The notes beneath the pieces are model-generated. The model was given only the letters and a program-made list of their open reading frames with translations, was not told where the DNA came from and ran no database searches. This document shows positions 25,566 to 34,883 of a stretch of DNA of 64,000 bases, piece after piece. The position numbers and the translations under genes are program-made. This stretch comes from Pedobacter sp. MC2016-05 (GTDB taxonomy: Bacteria > Bacteroidota > Bacteroidia > Sphingobacteriales > Sphingobacteriaceae). The stretch lies in NCBI RefSeq assembly GCF_026239735.1, contig NZ_JAPIVT010000005.1:124001-188000 (forward strand), written 5' to 3'. Each line of letters starts with the position of its first letter. Positions within the stretch are counted from its first letter, which is position 1.

Positions 25566-27365
25566 TTATTTTTTTGCCTGTTGTTGCTGACGCATGTAAT
25601 CATCTAAACGTTGTTGAAACTTAGATTTCTTCTTTTTCTCATCAGCTGGTCTTGCTTTATTCTGTTGAATTAAAGCATGGATTTTATCATCATCTACCAT
25701 TTTACGAATTAAGAACTGCTGTCCGAAAGTCATTAAGTTGGCCAAGAAATAATAATAATTCAAACCTGCCGGATAGCTGTTTAAAACGCCTAAGAAAATG
25801 ATTGGCATGATGTAACCAATGTATTTCATTTGGCCAGTTGCACCTGAAACCTGATTGTTGAAGTAAGTCATGATTAATGTTGAAACCGTCATCAAAACAC
25901 ACATTAAACTCAAGTGATCGCCAATAAATGGAACTTTAAATCCGAATTTAATAAACTCATCATAAGTTGATAAATCTTTCATCCATAAGAAACTTTCTCC
26001 ACGTAATTCGAAAAGGTTAGGGAAGAAGAAGAAGAAAGCCATTACCAACGGTAATTGTAAAACCATTGGTAAGCAACCACCAAGTGGATTTACACCAGCC
26101 TTTTTGTAAAGTTTTAAATATTCTTGTTGAACCAAGGTTGGATTATCCTCACCTACTTTGGCTTTAATTTCATCCATTTCTGGTTTCAATACCCTCATTT
26201 TAGCCATTGATAGGTATGACTTGTAAGTTAATGGAGATAACGCAACTTTTAATAAAATGGTTAATACCAAAATAATTAAACCGAAATTCCAGCCGAAGTT
26301 GTTAAGAAAATTAAATACAGGCAATACGATAAAACGGTTGATGTATTTTAACGGCCAGTAACCTAAATCTACTTGTTTCTCTAAATCGTAACCTTGATCT
26401 TTTAAAGCAGAGAATTTGTTGGTACCAAAGTAGAATTCCATGCTGTATGCCTGGTTTGCAAGATGCGCATAAGGTAATTGCATATTAGCATCATAAAATT
26501 TAACCTGACCAGGAGCTGTTGGGATTTTTACTTCTAAACTTCCTTTTTCGAAACCATCCTTCGAAATTAGCGTTGCAGAGAAAAAATGTTGTTTAAATGA
26601 AAACCACTGAATTTTTCCTTTTCCTAAATCTTCTTTTTCATCTTTTGATACACTTAAGTGATCAACATCACCATCTACATATTTATAGTATGGAGCCGAA
26701 TAACGGTGCTCGCTTTCCAAAGATTTTTCTTGTTGTAGTAAGATAGTTTGCCAGTTTAAAGAAATGTTATTTCCGGCAATTACTTGTTGTAAGCCAACCA
26801 GGTTGATGTTAAAGCCAACTTTATTACTTGCAGCTTTTAAATCGTAAACATACTCAACATAAGCATTTGCGCCATAATTAGCACGCATGGTTACGGTATT
26901 ACCAGCTTTAGTAGGAGTGAAGTATAAATCGTTAGTGTTGATTACTTTGCCAGCAGCATTTAAAGTTAAGCCAAATTTATTGGCATTTCCGTCAAATAAT
27001 ATTAGCGGCTTGCCAGCATAGGTTTTTTGTCCTTTAACTTCTACCGAGATAATTCTACCACCTTTATTACTTAGGTTGATTAATAATTTCTCATTCTCTA
27101 AAACTGTTTTTGCATCTATTCCTGTTATTGCAGAACCGAAAGGACCTTTTAAAGCCAAAGAATCTACAGTTGGTGTAGTTGCTACAGCAGTTGTGTCTTT
27201 TAAAACTGGTTTAATTCCAGCGTTTTTTAGTGAATCAGCTCTCTTTATAGAGTCGATTCTGGCATTTTCTTTTTTTATTTCAGCATCTTTTGGCCCAAAA
27301 AAGTAGAATGATCCCGCCAAGATGATCATAATCAGGAATAATCCTGTAAAGGTATTTCTATCCAT
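25566..27365 (-). CDS. yidC: Membrane protein insertase YidC
   Basis: The product has 599 residues. A first membrane helix (about 7-25) is followed by the large periplasmic beta domain (about 80-340). The conserved C-terminal core (about 360-560) includes LSPLTYKSYLSMAKMRVLKPEM and QLPLVMAFFFFFPN and ends with a Lys/Gln-rich tail. YidC inserts inner-membrane proteins alone or with the Sec translocon. It starts 20 bp after the pyrG stop, so the two are cotranscribed. The Bacteroidota gene is usually this length. Confidence 0.95.
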   Translation of the reverse strand: MDRNTFTGLFLIMIILAGSFYFFGPKDAEIKKENARIDSIKRADSLKNAGIKPVLKDTTAVATTPTVDSLALKGPFGSAITGIDAKTVLENEKLLINLSNKGGRIISVEVKGQKTYAGKPLILFDGNANKFGLTLNAAGKVINTNDLYFTPTKAGNTVTMRANYGANAYVEYVYDLKAASNKVGFNINLVGLQQVIAGNNISLNWQTILLQQEKSLESEHRYSAPYYKYVDGDVDHLSVSKDEKEDLGKGKIQWFSFKQHFFSATLISKDGFEKGSLEVKIPTAPGQVKFYDANMQLPYAHLANQAYSMEFYFGTNKFSALKDQGYDLEKQVDLGYWPLKYINRFIVLPVFNFLNNFGWNFGLIILVLTILLKVALSPLTYKSYLSMAKMRVLKPEMDEIKAKVGEDNPTLVQQEYLKLYKKAGVNPLGGCLPMVLQLPLVMAFFFFFPNLFELRGESFLWMKDLSTYDEFIKFGFKVPFIGDHLSLMCVLMTVSTLIMTYFNNQVSGATGQMKYIGYIMPIIFLGVLNSYPAGLNYYYFLANLMTFGQQFLIRKMVDDDKIHALIQQNKARPADEKKKKSKFQQRLDDYMRQQQQAKK

Positions 27366-27385
27366 TATATTTGTTTGTACTGCTT

Positions 27386-29002
27386 TTAATTCGTTTTCTT
27401 TTTCGCAAACTCCATCGCAGCGGCGACAAATTTAACAAAAAGTGGGTGAGGATTAGCAACTGTTGATTTTAATTCTGGGTGAAACTGTCCTCCAACGAAA
27501 AAAGGATGGTTTTTTAACTCTACAATTTCCACCAGATTTGTTTGTGGATTAATTCCAGAAGCAATCATTCCAGCATCTTCGTACTGCTTTAAATAATCGT
27601 TGTTAAATTCGTAACGATGACGGTGACGCTCATTTATGTGTGCTTTGCCGTAGATAGCAAATGCTTTCGTTCCTTTCTTAATGTCGCAAGGATATGAACC
27701 TAAACGCATGGTACCGCCCATGTTGACAATATTTTTCTGTTCTTCCATCATGTTAATCACAGGATTTTTAGAATCAGCTTCAATTTCGGTAGTATGCGCA
27801 TCTTTTAAGCCCAAAACATTCCGCCCGAACTCAATAACAGCACATTGCATACCTAAACATATTCCGAAAAATGGAATATTATTTTCGCGGACGTATTTAA
27901 TGGTATCAATTTTCCCTTCAATACCACGACTTCCGAAACCTGGTGCTACTAAAACGCCATGTAAGTGACCTAATTTTTCTTTTACGTTATCAGGAAAAAT
28001 GCCTTCAGAGTGGATATATTCAACGCGAACTTTACATTCGTTTTTAGAACCAGCATGCACAAAAGATTCGATAATCGATTTGTAAGCATCTGGTAACTCC
28101 ACATATTTACCAACCAAACCAATAGTTACATCAGCTGTGGGATTTTTTAAATGTCCTAAAAACTCTTTCCAGCTTTCCATATCTGGTTCGTTTTTAGTTG
28201 GGAGTTTTAATTTAGCTAAAACCGTTTTATCCAACTGTTCTTTCATCATCAACAACGGAACATCATAAATAGTAGACGCATCCATAGATTCGACTACGGC
28301 GTTGATGTTAACGTTACAAAAAAGAGCAATTTTTTTTCTCAAATCAGAACCTAAGTGATGTTCAGTACGACAAACTAAGATGTCTGGCTGGATACCGTAT
28401 TCCAATAATGCCTTAACCGAATGTTGTGTTGGTTTAGTTTTTAATTCGCCCGCAGCAGCTAAATAAGGCACTAATGTTAAGTGAATTACAATCGCATTTG
28501 AACTTCCTTCTTCCCATTTAAACTGACGAACAGCCTCAATAAAAGGTAGAGATTCAATATCACCAACGGTTCCGCCTAGTTCAGTAATAACGATATCGTA
28601 ATCACCACTATCGCCCAAAATACGCATGTTGCGCTTAATTTCATCGGTTATGTGGGGCACAACCTGAACAGTTTTACCCAGATATTCACCTTTACGTTCT
28701 TTGTTAATTACGTTTTGGTAAATACGGCCAGTAGTAATGTTGTTTGCTTGTGAAGTTGGAACGTTCAAGAAACGCTCATAGTGACCAAGATCCAGATCGG
28801 TTTCGGCACCATCTTCAGTAACAAAACATTCGCCATGTTCATAAGGATTCAGTGTTCCTGGATCGATATTGATATAAGGATCGAATTTTTGAATGGTTAC
28901 ACGGTAGCCACGTGCCTGTAAAAGTTTAGCTAAAGATGCGGAAATGATGCCCTTACCCAATGAGGAAGTAACACCGCCCGTAACAAAAATATACTTAGTC
29001 AT
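27386..29002 (-). CDS. pyrG: CTP synthase
   Basis: The product has 538 residues, full length. The N-terminal synthetase domain (about 1-265) begins [18 protein letters not shown] and shows the [14 protein letters not shown] motif. The C-terminal class I glutamine amidotransferase domain has the nucleophile in FFGICLGMQ and the His-Glu pair in GGQFHPEL. It makes CTP from UTP with ATP and glutamine in the cytoplasm. It is the first gene of a pyrG-yidC unit, and a -7 box lies 54 bp upstream. Confidence 0.97.
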   Translation of the reverse strand: MTKYIFVTGGVTSSLGKGIISASLAKLLQARGYRVTIQKFDPYINIDPGTLNPYEHGECFVTEDGAETDLDLGHYERFLNVPTSQANNITTGRIYQNVINKERKGEYLGKTVQVVPHITDEIKRNMRILGDSGDYDIVITELGGTVGDIESLPFIEAVRQFKWEEGSSNAIVIHLTLVPYLAAAGELKTKPTQHSVKALLEYGIQPDILVCRTEHHLGSDLRKKIALFCNVNINAVVESMDASTIYDVPLLMMKEQLDKTVLAKLKLPTKNEPDMESWKEFLGHLKNPTADVTIGLVGKYVELPDAYKSIIESFVHAGSKNECKVRVEYIHSEGIFPDNVKEKLGHLHGVLVAPGFGSRGIEGKIDTIKYVRENNIPFFGICLGMQCAVIEFGRNVLGLKDAHTTEIEADSKNPVINMMEEQKNIVNMGGTMRLGSYPCDIKKGTKAFAIYGKAHINERHRHRYEFNNDYLKQYEDAGMIASGINPQTNLVEIVELKNHPFFVGGQFHPELKSTVANPHPLFVKFVAAAMEFAKKKTN

Positions 29003-29375
29003 GTTTGTGATTTTTTACGGCAAATGGTAAATATTGCCGCTTTTTGTACGGGATACAAAGGTAGGAAAATTCCTTGTTTCTGCTGATTTAAAATTTAGAT
29101 ATTTTAAAAATGATAATGTGATGTTTATCAGAAAATTAGAGATGACTCATCTTCAATTTTTTATAATATGGAAAGCGAATCCTACGTTATTAGTTATTCT
29201 TAGCCGTGTTTTTCCTGACTATCCAGTAGGCAATTTTCATATTTTTTAGTTTTTAGCAAGATCAGTTAGATCTATCGATAGCGCTGTTTACAAATGTGAA
29301 AGTTTGATAACATTCCAATAAGCTAAAAAAGATTGGTAATTGGGATGTTAACTGTTTTACAACATCCGTTGACCT
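29003..29375. other. Non-coding interval upstream of pyrG
   Basis: These 373 bp hold the candidate pyrG promoter and AT-rich DNA. A plus-strand open frame (29034-29249) has no family resemblance, no start context and runs across the promoter, so no gene is called. No hairpin or repeat of note was found. Confidence 0.6.
29056..29063 (-). promoter_or_regulatory. Candidate -7 element (TACCTTTG) for pyrG-yidC
   Basis: The minus strand reads TACCTTTG, an exact TAnnTTTG match 54 nt upstream of the pyrG ATG. The -33 element is not clear. Confidence 0.5.
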
Positions 29376-30647
29376 TTACAAGCAGCGTATTACACTTACG
29401 CTTGTCAATTTATTATCCTTATCATAAGAATAGGTTTTCGTCGATCTATCTTTAGCAGTGTAAGTTACAGATATGAAATTCAAGCCTCCAGTTCCATTTC
29501 TCCCAATAAAGGTTTGCTTGTTCTTTTCTCTAATAATTTCATTTTGAAGATCAAGCCTTCGGGGATTTAGGCTGTAGGATTTGAAGCCAGAGAAAATAGC
29601 ATCAGAATCATTTTTATAACTATAAATCATTTCGCTATCTACTTTTCCTTCTCGAATGATACGTCCAAATTTGTCATAAATGTAAGTGATGTCCCAAATG
29701 ATGGATTGATCGGATCTTTTGGATAACCTACGAACGCATTGCATTTGATCATTTAAAAAGAACGTCTCTAAAGAATAAGGCCTTGAACCACTGAAGCTAA
29801 TGGTGTGGTATTTATCTTTCTCATAAATAAAAACGGTCGAATCGGTACTTTTTTCATCACCACTAACAATCTTTTTGATTAAGCCATTTTGATCTCTCAA
29901 ATACTTCGAATATCCACTCGGCTTACCGTTCATTGTATTGTCCATCGATTGCATGATGTTATTTTTATCATAAACATAGTTGGCGCCATAAGGAGATTTA
30001 GTCGTCATTAAACTATCGCCAAACATTTCAAACACTCTATTTGTACAAGTCATTTTGGGACTTCCGTCTTCATAAGTATTACTGTAGTGTACTGAACTCG
30101 CATTTTTAATTAGCCTTTGAGCATACGATTGATCGGTTACGAATTTTATTTTTAAAACACCTTGCATTTCTTTAACCGCATCTTTTTGATCTCGTTCATC
30201 GAGCGTTTTAGGAACCAAATCATCAGCACTACCAATATTGAGGTAAGTTTTTATAGTTTTCAAATATTGGTCTGGATTGAGAACAAGTATTGGCTTGTCT
30301 TTTCCATTGGAAACAATCATTCCAAATTGTCGTTTAGTATTTGGTCTGTAAAAAACAAATTTTCCATTGGAGTTACTATATTCTACAACATGCTCTTTTC
30401 CAATGTCCAAGATCGGGAAGTTGCTATAAACCGAACCAAAATAGGCGTTGACTTCTTTTTCTTTTTGCTTATGATTTTTCCAACTATCACTTCCATCATT
30501 TACACCAAAAAACATCACACTTGGCGCATGGTCATTGATACTAACTGCAGCTTTTTCGTTAGCTGGTTTTTCTTTTAAAAATACACTTTGCGCATTACTA
30601 AGCACAGCACAAAAAACAAAATAGCACAACAAAACAGCTCTTCTCAT
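29376..30647 (-). CDS. Secreted protein with YD/RHS-like beta repeats, function unknown
   Basis: The product has 423 residues with a signal peptide (about 1-19, ending SNAQ). The N-terminal part has no recognised domain. The C-terminal 200 residues show repeated strand-turn units such as YIYDKFGRIIREG, FIYEKDKYHTISF and YSYDKDNKLTSV, like the YD repeats of RHS or wall-associated proteins but fewer and looser. No toxin domain or transporter gene is adjacent. The gene is transcribed alone, upstream of neither a kinase nor an immunity gene. Function cannot be assigned. Confidence 0.6.
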   Translation of the reverse strand: MRRAVLLCYFVFCAVLSNAQSVFLKEKPANEKAAVSINDHAPSVMFFGVNDGSDSWKNHKQKEKEVNAYFGSVYSNFPILDIGKEHVVEYSNSNGKFVFYRPNTKRQFGMIVSNGKDKPILVLNPDQYLKTIKTYLNIGSADDLVPKTLDERDQKDAVKEMQGVLKIKFVTDQSYAQRLIKNASSVHYSNTYEDGSPKMTCTNRVFEMFGDSLMTTKSPYGANYVYDKNNIMQSMDNTMNGKPSGYSKYLRDQNGLIKKIVSGDEKSTDSTVFIYEKDKYHTISFSGSRPYSLETFFLNDQMQCVRRLSKRSDQSIIWDITYIYDKFGRIIREGKVDSEMIYSYKNDSDAIFSGFKSYSLNPRRLDLQNEIIREKNKQTFIGRNGTGGLNFISVTYTAKDRSTKTYSYDKDNKLTSVSVIRCL

Positions 30648-30700
30648 ATTAGATTAGTTTAATAGGACATAGGGATGTTGTACGAAGAATAGGGAGTTTT

Positions 30701-31240
30701 TTAACAGCAGTTATAGTAGATTTTTACCTTTTTTTCTTTTTCGCTCCAGGCGATATAGAGATTTTTTTCTTTACCTAAACGGTACTTGAAGCCATTTAAG
30801 CCAGATTTTTTAAGCTCTTCGTAGAGCGCTTTATCCGGAACATACTTGTCAGGCTTGTCTTCCGGCATCACTGCAGGCTCGAGAAAATTATCTTCAGCAA
30901 AAAAATCATCTGCGATGGTTTTTAAGAATACAATCTGCGCTTTTTCTTTTGATAAATCAAGGTTTGGATCTGTATTTCCTAACAAATCCGTTCCTTTTAG
31001 TTTTACGTTATAAATTTCTTTTCCATCAAAATTTTTAATGGTAAAGGTTAAAACCATTTCTTCCGGTTTCCTGCCAGTCAGCTCAATTTTAAAAGTATCG
31101 AGCTTATTTAGATCAGAAAATGATTGAGCTATACTTTGATTTACATTCTTAAACTCTATAGAATCGTTGTTTTTCTGTTTGTCAGTTTGGCAAGCATATA
31201 ACAATAAGGCAACGGAAAGTAGGAGCAGCAATTTTCTCAT
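30701..31240 (-). CDS. Putative lipoprotein, function unknown
   Basis: The product has 179 residues. The N-terminus MRKLLLLLSVALLLYAC is a lipoprotein signal with the lipidated cysteine at residue 17. The mature part is Lys/Asp-rich, and no domain was recognised. It sits in a run of secreted orphan genes on the minus strand (29376-31850) with gaps of 40-60 bp. It ends in a CC dipeptide, which is unusual but unexplained. Confidence 0.6.
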   Translation of the reverse strand: MRKLLLLLSVALLLYACQTDKQKNNDSIEFKNVNQSIAQSFSDLNKLDTFKIELTGRKPEEMVLTFTIKNFDGKEIYNVKLKGTDLLGNTDPNLDLSKEKAQIVFLKTIADDFFAEDNFLEPAVMPEDKPDKYVPDKALYEELKKSGLNGFKYRLGKEKNLYIAWSEKEKKVKIYYNCC

Positions 31241-31286
31241 TTCCGAAAATACAAATTTTAAGTTTTTATAAACAATTAAATTATAA

Positions 31287-31850
31287 TTAGAAGCTATAGC
31301 CTACTGATAACCATAATTGGAAATCCAAATAACCTTTCGGAGCAGCTCTATCTTGAAATGTTTCTAAGTTGAAATATTTGCCATAACCTAAGCCTGTAGT
31401 GGTTTCTATTAAAAATCTTTTGGTTGGGAGATATAAAAAGCCCAAAATCATCCCTGAACGAATTGAATTCGCCTTGAAATTTCTGTTGTTTCCAAACGAT
31501 AAAAATCCTGTAGGATGAACATAGGCATTGTTTGAAACGATGGTTTTGTTCAGGTTTCCAACATACAATCCCCAAAAGGGAGTGATCTCTTTGACCTCAA
31601 TATCATAAGCATACATTTTCCCTCTGAGCAAAAAACCACTAAACTTGTAGTCTCTACCCCAGTTTAATTCGCCTGATGAATAGGAAAGCTCCAGACCGTA
31701 TCTCTGGCGAAAGGTTTTCTCAATAGAAAAAGATGGCTTTTTAGCCAATAAATTTAACAAATTGGATTTTATGGAGATACCGATAGGTTCTTGAGAACTA
31801 GCCGTTTGAATAATTAGAAATGATATAAAAATGATTACAATCTTTTTCAA
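31287..31850 (-). CDS. Secreted protein with small beta-barrel character, function unknown
   Basis: The product has 187 residues with a signal peptide (about 1-20, ASSQ). The mature chain alternates aromatic and polar residues (ELSYSSGELNWGRDYKFSG, TTGLGYGKYFNL) and ends LWLSVGYSF, like an eight-stranded outer-membrane barrel with a C-terminal aromatic. No family name is recognised. It is upstream of the lipoprotein gene by 46 bp on the same strand. Confidence 0.55.
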   Translation of the reverse strand: MKKIVIIFISFLIIQTASSQEPIGISIKSNLLNLLAKKPSFSIEKTFRQRYGLELSYSSGELNWGRDYKFSGFLLRGKMYAYDIEVKEITPFWGLYVGNLNKTIVSNNAYVHPTGFLSFGNNRNFKANSIRSGMILGFLYLPTKRFLIETTTGLGYGKYFNLETFQDRAAPKGYLDFQLWLSVGYSF

Positions 31851-31906
31851 CGATTCAAATTTTGAGGGTATTAAATCATATTTAAGTGTAATTTAAGAAT
31901 ATTATT

Positions 31907-32674
31907 TTATTCTCGCTTCAAAGCCGCTAATAAGTTATTCAACTTTAATAAATCCTCTGGAGTATCTATTGCAACCGTTTCTAAATCTGTAACTTTTGTT
32001 TGAATATAAAAACCATTTTCAATCCACCGCAATTGCTCCAGGCTCTCTGCAATTTCTAATGATGATGGTGGTAGTTTGGTAATTTCTTTCAATGATTCTG
32101 TTCTATATCCGTAGATACCAATATGCTTATAAAACTGATGTTTCTCTGCCCAAACGCCTGGCTCGCCATTTCTAATAAATGGTATCGGACTTCGGCTAAA
32201 GTACATTGCTCTGCCGTTTACATCAATCACCACTTTCGGGCTATTTGGATTGTAAATGCTTTCCTGGCTTTGGATGGGTTTAATGAGCGTGGCCAACTGA
32301 ACTTTATCCTCAATAAAACAACTTGCTAATAAATCTATTTGGCTAGGCTCTATAAAAGGTTCATCGCCTTGTATGTTGATTACAATATCGAACCCGGGAA
32401 TTTTATCAATCACCTCGGCACATCGATCGGTACCGCTTTGATGCTGAGCAGATGTAAACACAAACTCACCGCCAAATCTCTTAACCTCATCCGCTATACG
32501 CTCATCATCTGTAGCAATGACTACTTTCGATAAACTTTTTGCTTTCAGCGCTTGCTCATATACACGTTGAATCATGCTTTTTCCTGCGATATCCACTAAA
32601 GGCTTCCCCGGAAATCGGGTAGAAGCAAACCGGGCAGGAATAATACCTATGGCTAAATTTGCACTATCAATCAT
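31907..32674 (-). CDS. kdsB: 3-deoxy-manno-octulosonate cytidylyltransferase
   Basis: The product has 255 residues with full family length. The N-terminus IGIIPARFASTRFPGKPL is the nucleotide-binding signature, followed by IQGDEPFIEPSQ and KHIGIYGYRTESL. The enzyme activates KDO as CMP-KDO for the lipid A inner core in the cytoplasm, consistent with the LPS machinery seen at lptD. Its start is 2 bp downstream of the DUF5808 gene stop, so the two form an operon. Confidence 0.95.
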   Translation of the reverse strand: MIDSANLAIGIIPARFASTRFPGKPLVDIAGKSMIQRVYEQALKAKSLSKVVIATDDERIADEVKRFGGEFVFTSAQHQSGTDRCAEVIDKIPGFDIVINIQGDEPFIEPSQIDLLASCFIEDKVQLATLIKPIQSQESIYNPNSPKVVIDVNGRAMYFSRSPIPFIRNGEPGVWAEKHQFYKHIGIYGYRTESLKEITKLPPSSLEIAESLEQLRWIENGFYIQTKVTDLETVAIDTPEDLLKLNNLLAALKRE

Positions 32675-32676
32675 GT

Positions 32677-32877
32677 TTATGGTAGGTTACTTAAGATATA
32701 TGCTAAAATAAAAATTAGCGTCAACACAACGTAAGACAATGGATGAGCAAAATTCAGTGTCCAACCTAAAATTCTGATCCGCTTGTGCACAAACAAACGT
32801 TTATCATTTCGATTGAAATAAAAAATGCCAAGTTTCCAATTCGAATAGTTCTCGTGTGCAAAATTTTTTTCCGTCAT
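32677..32877 (-). CDS. DUF5808 small membrane protein
   Basis: The product has 66 residues. The motif WKLGIFYFNRNDKRLFVHKR followed by GWTLNFAHPLSY and one C-terminal membrane helix matches DUF5808, a domain also found at the C-terminus of SdpI-like proteins. It is 2 bp upstream of kdsB and likely cotranscribed. The role of the domain is unknown. A link to LPS synthesis is only suggested by position. Confidence 0.75.
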   Translation of the reverse strand: MTEKNFAHENYSNWKLGIFYFNRNDKRLFVHKRIRILGWTLNFAHPLSYVVLTLIFILAYILSNLP

Positions 32878-32989
32878 CTTTATAATATAACTAAAGCGAT
32901 AAACAAAAACAAATTTTAAGTAAAAAATGGCTTGTTCCTCAATACATCAGGGTGAAGATGTATTTGAAAATTCAATCTAAAAAACAAAA

Positions 32990-33604
32990 TTAAAACAGAC
33001 CGTTTATTTCAGCTTCAATTGACTGAATAACAGCACCTAAATCTTCTGGATTGTTGGTGAAGTCCAGTTTGTCTTTATCCAGAATTAATAGTTTACCCAA
33101 GTTATAATTTTTGATCCACGCTTCGTATTTTTCATTTAATTTAGATAAATAGTCAATCCGAATGCCTGCCTCGTACTCGCGGCCACGACGTTGGATGTTA
33201 TTTACCAACGTAGGAACCGACGCTCGTAAGTAGACCAGTAAATCAGGTGGCTTGATGAAAGAAGTGATGTTATCAAATATCGCACGATAGTTGTCATGAT
33301 CACGAGTGGTCATCAGCGCCATATCATGCAGGTTTTCTGCAAAAATATGTGCATCCTCATAAATGGTTCTATCTTGAATCACATTACGTTTATTTACTTC
33401 AATATCAGTAATTTGTTGAAAACGACTGTTGAGGAAATAAATTTGAAGATTAAAGCTCCAACGTTTCATGTCACTATAAAAATCTTCCAGGTAGGGGTTG
33501 TTGTCAACCGCTTCATACAAAGCTTCCCATCCATAATTCTTGGCGAGTAAACCCGTTAAAGTCGTTTTTCCGGCGCCTATATTTCCTACAATTGCTATGT
33601 GCAT
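32990..33604 (-). CDS. Deoxynucleoside kinase
   Basis: The product has 204 residues. The P-loop is IVGNIGAGKTTL (about 5-16), the DRS-like motif is VIQDRTIYEDAHIF, and the lid contains RRGREYEAGI. It phosphorylates deoxynucleosides, most likely deoxyadenosine or deoxyguanosine, for nucleotide salvage in the cytoplasm. It lies downstream of trpS in a gap filled by heptamer repeats, which may still be read through. Substrate preference is not visible. Confidence 0.9.
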   Translation of the reverse strand: MHIAIVGNIGAGKTTLTGLLAKNYGWEALYEAVDNNPYLEDFYSDMKRWSFNLQIYFLNSRFQQITDIEVNKRNVIQDRTIYEDAHIFAENLHDMALMTTRDHDNYRAIFDNITSFIKPPDLLVYLRASVPTLVNNIQRRGREYEAGIRIDYLSKLNEKYEAWIKNYNLGKLLILDKDKLDFTNNPEDLGAVIQSIEAEINGLF

Positions 33605-33613
33605 ATATGTCTA

Positions 33614-33684
33614 GATATGAGATATGAGATATCAGATATGGAGTCGAGCATTGTCTCAAATCTCATATCAATCTTCTCAAATCT
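33614..33684. repeat. Inverted heptamer repeat tract (GATATGA / TCTCAAA units)
   Basis: Four 7-bp units (GATATGA, GATATGA, GATATCA, GATATGG) fill 33614-33641. After a 12-bp spacer, four units in the opposite sense (TCTCAAA, TCTCATA, TCAATCT, TCTCAAA) fill 33654-33681. The two halves can pair imperfectly. The tract takes up nearly the whole 91-bp gap between trpS and the kinase gene. Confidence 0.85.
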
Positions 33685-33695
33685 ATTTAAAATTA

Positions 33696-34694
33696 CTAAA
33701 AACTTTTAAAACCGATTAAACTACGAACCTCTCTGATGGTTTTCTGAGCACTTTCCCGGGCTTTTAATGCACCGTGTTTAGCAACCTGCCTTAAATAAGT
33801 TTCGTCTTTCGAAAGTTCTTCAATACGTTCTCTTATAGGGGAGTTAAATACAATCATATCTTCAGCCAGTTGCTTCTTCATATCTCCATAACGGATTTGC
33901 ATTTTATTGTACAATCCATCAAAATGCTCAATAGTATCAGGCGTAGAGACAATTTTCATCAAATCAAAAAGATTTTGAATCGCTTCTGGTTTTTCCTGAT
34001 TTTCTTCTGTTGGTCCGCTATCGCTCACTGCTCTGGCTACTTTCTTACGGATAATTTCAGGGCTATCAGATAGATAGATACAGTTTCCATCACCATCTGA
34101 TTTACTCATTTTGCCTTTTCCTTCCAAACCAGGTACTTTAACTAAATTTTCAGCATAATTAAACGCAAAAGATTCAGGGAAAAAATCGGCGTTATACATC
34201 CTGTTAAAACGGTTGCCGAAGTTACGGGTCATTTCTAGATGTTGTTCCTGGTCTTTTCCAACCGGCACTTTAGTAGCTCTGTGAATAAGAATATCTGCAG
34301 CCATCAAAGTAGGATAGGTTAATAAACCAGCATTTACATTATCCGGATTAGATCTTATCTTTTCTTTAAAGGAGGCGCTTCGTTCTAATTCTCCTAAATA
34401 TGCATTCATATTCAGATATAAATAAAGCTCCGAGACTTCTGGAACATCAGATTGAACATATATGGTGGTCTCTTCTGGATTAATTCCGCAAGCTAAATAT
34501 TCTACTAATACATGGCGAACATAACCATGCAAATCACCCGGAGTAGGATGAGTTGTTAATGAATGTAGATCGGCAATAAAAAAGTAGCAGTTATAATCAT
34601 ACTGCATTTTTACAAAATTGGTTACCGCACCAAAATAATTTCCTAAATGTAGCTTTCCAGTTGGCCTAATGCCACTCACCACTGTTTCTTTCAT
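33696..34694 (-). CDS. trpS: Tryptophanyl-tRNA synthetase
   Basis: The product has 332 residues, the usual bacterial size. The HIGH-like motif is SGIRPTGKLHLGNYFGA, and the KMSKS loop is exact in GKGKMSKSDGDG. DILIHRATKVPVGKDQEQH lines the active site. It charges tRNA-Trp using ATP in the cytoplasm. The C-terminal end at 33696 abuts the heptamer repeat tract, and a deoxynucleoside kinase gene follows. Confidence 0.97.
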   Translation of the reverse strand: MKETVVSGIRPTGKLHLGNYFGAVTNFVKMQYDYNCYFFIADLHSLTTHPTPGDLHGYVRHVLVEYLACGINPEETTIYVQSDVPEVSELYLYLNMNAYLGELERSASFKEKIRSNPDNVNAGLLTYPTLMAADILIHRATKVPVGKDQEQHLEMTRNFGNRFNRMYNADFFPESFAFNYAENLVKVPGLEGKGKMSKSDGDGNCIYLSDSPEIIRKKVARAVSDSGPTEENQEKPEAIQNLFDLMKIVSTPDTIEHFDGLYNKMQIRYGDMKKQLAEDMIVFNSPIRERIEELSKDETYLRQVAKHGALKARESAQKTIREVRSLIGFKSF

Positions 34695-34868
34695 AATGGC
34701 ACGAAATTAAAAATAAAAAGCAAGCAACGTATACGATATAATCAATTTTATATGAATAGATTTTTTCGGCTTAATTTGATGGATCAACCTTTTGCTATTC
34801 ATATTATAAAATAACCAATCATTTAATTGGTGGTGGCTAATCAGTATTTGAAATGATAAAGTATTTTA

Positions 34869-34876
34869 TATTTTTG
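34869..34876 (+). promoter_or_regulatory. Candidate -7 element (TATTTTTG) for plsC, near-leaderless
   Basis: TATTTTTG matches TAnnTTTG and ends only 7 nt before the ATG at 34884. Transcription would begin at or beside the start codon, so the message would have almost no leader. Confidence 0.5.
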
Positions 34877-34883
34877 ATTATCT

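Noticed and set aside
29034..29249. 71-residue plus-strand open frame upstream of pyrG
   Set aside because: It crosses the pyrG -7 box, has no family resemblance and no start context.
29376..30647. RHS toxin with immunity gene
   Set aside because: Only a few YD-like units, no core RHS cage and no C-terminal toxin domain or immunity gene could be seen.
33614..33684. Heptamer tracts as CRISPR or IS ends
   Set aside because: The period is 7 bp with no spacers, no transposase is near and no target-site duplication was seen.
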